From the NCBI GenBank assembly GCA_964443525.1, contig CAYUCY010000079.1:1-5841 (forward strand): 5,841 nucleotides of DNA. Reading direction: 5' to 3'. Source of the DNA: CAYUCY01 sp964443525 (lineage in GTDB: Bacteria > Pseudomonadota > Alphaproteobacteria > Caedimonadales > Caedimonadaceae). The notes beneath the pieces were generated by a model. The model had not been told where the DNA came from, made no database searches, and saw only the letters and a list, made by a program, of their open reading frames with translations. This document shows, in pieces, positions 5,790 through 5,841 of this stretch. Within the stretch, counting starts at the first letter, position 1. The number at the start of each line of letters is the position of its first letter. The position numbers were made by a program, and so were the translations under genes.

Positions 5790-5820
5790 AATCGCGTCCT
5801 TCGGGACGCGATTTTTTTTT
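5790..5820 (+). terminator. Strong rho-independent terminator of the outer-membrane protein gene
   Basis: AATCGCGTCC (5790-5799) pairs perfectly with GGACGCGATT (5804-5813) around TTCG, giving the very stable C(UUCG)G tetraloop, and the T run continues to 5820. A smaller hairpin, GCTTT with AAAGC (5762-5766 and 5774-5778), lies just after the stop codon. No gene is visible in the remaining 21 bases of the window. Confidence 0.93.
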
Positions 5821-5841
5821 CCTTCACCCTCTAGTCTTCAC

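Overview
The window reads as an alphaproteobacterial chromosome segment of moderate GC. The evidence is the primary sigma factor, whose regions 1.2, 2, 3 and 4 have the alphaproteobacterial wording (for example DDPVRMYLREMG followed by CESPLTIRAI, and RIPVHMIETINKLVRTS). The DnaG N-terminus (TPEFLDQLKARL) and an Omp25/Omp31-style small barrel protein agree. A member of Holosporales or a related host-associated lineage is my guess from the overall look, not something the sequence proves.

Left part (1-3935, plus strand): the 3' end of a gene whose product resembles the C-terminus of a PCu(A)C-type periplasmic copper chaperone overlaps dnaG (primase) by an ATGA. dnaG is followed after 13 bp by rpoD (housekeeping sigma factor). 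This is the remnant of the conserved macromolecular-synthesis operon that couples replication priming and transcription initiation. A symmetric hairpin with A and T tracts (3934-3962) closes it, and probably also ends the convergent minus-strand gene.

Middle (3987-4667, minus strand): a predicted secreted protein of 226 aa with five cysteines, which I do not recognise.

Intergenic region (4668-5035, 368 bp): this is the most interesting stretch. Next to the minus-strand gene lie two adjacent perfect 13-bp palindromes. They are followed by what looks like a structured RNA. An 11-bp long-range stem (4746-4756 with 4824-4834) encloses three short hairpins, and a rho-independent terminator follows (4870-4901). 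The layout fits either an independent small RNA or a riboswitch-like leader. Downstream of that terminator is a good sigma-70 promoter (TTGACC, 17 bp, TATTCT). A perfect 6-bp stem-loop lies at the predicted 5' end of the next mRNA.

Right part (5036-5761, plus strand): an outer-membrane beta-barrel protein of 241 aa with a clear signal peptide, followed by a strong terminator with a UUCG tetraloop.

The coding content is mostly housekeeping and ordinary. The candidate for something undescribed is the RNA at about 4730-4901 and its control region.
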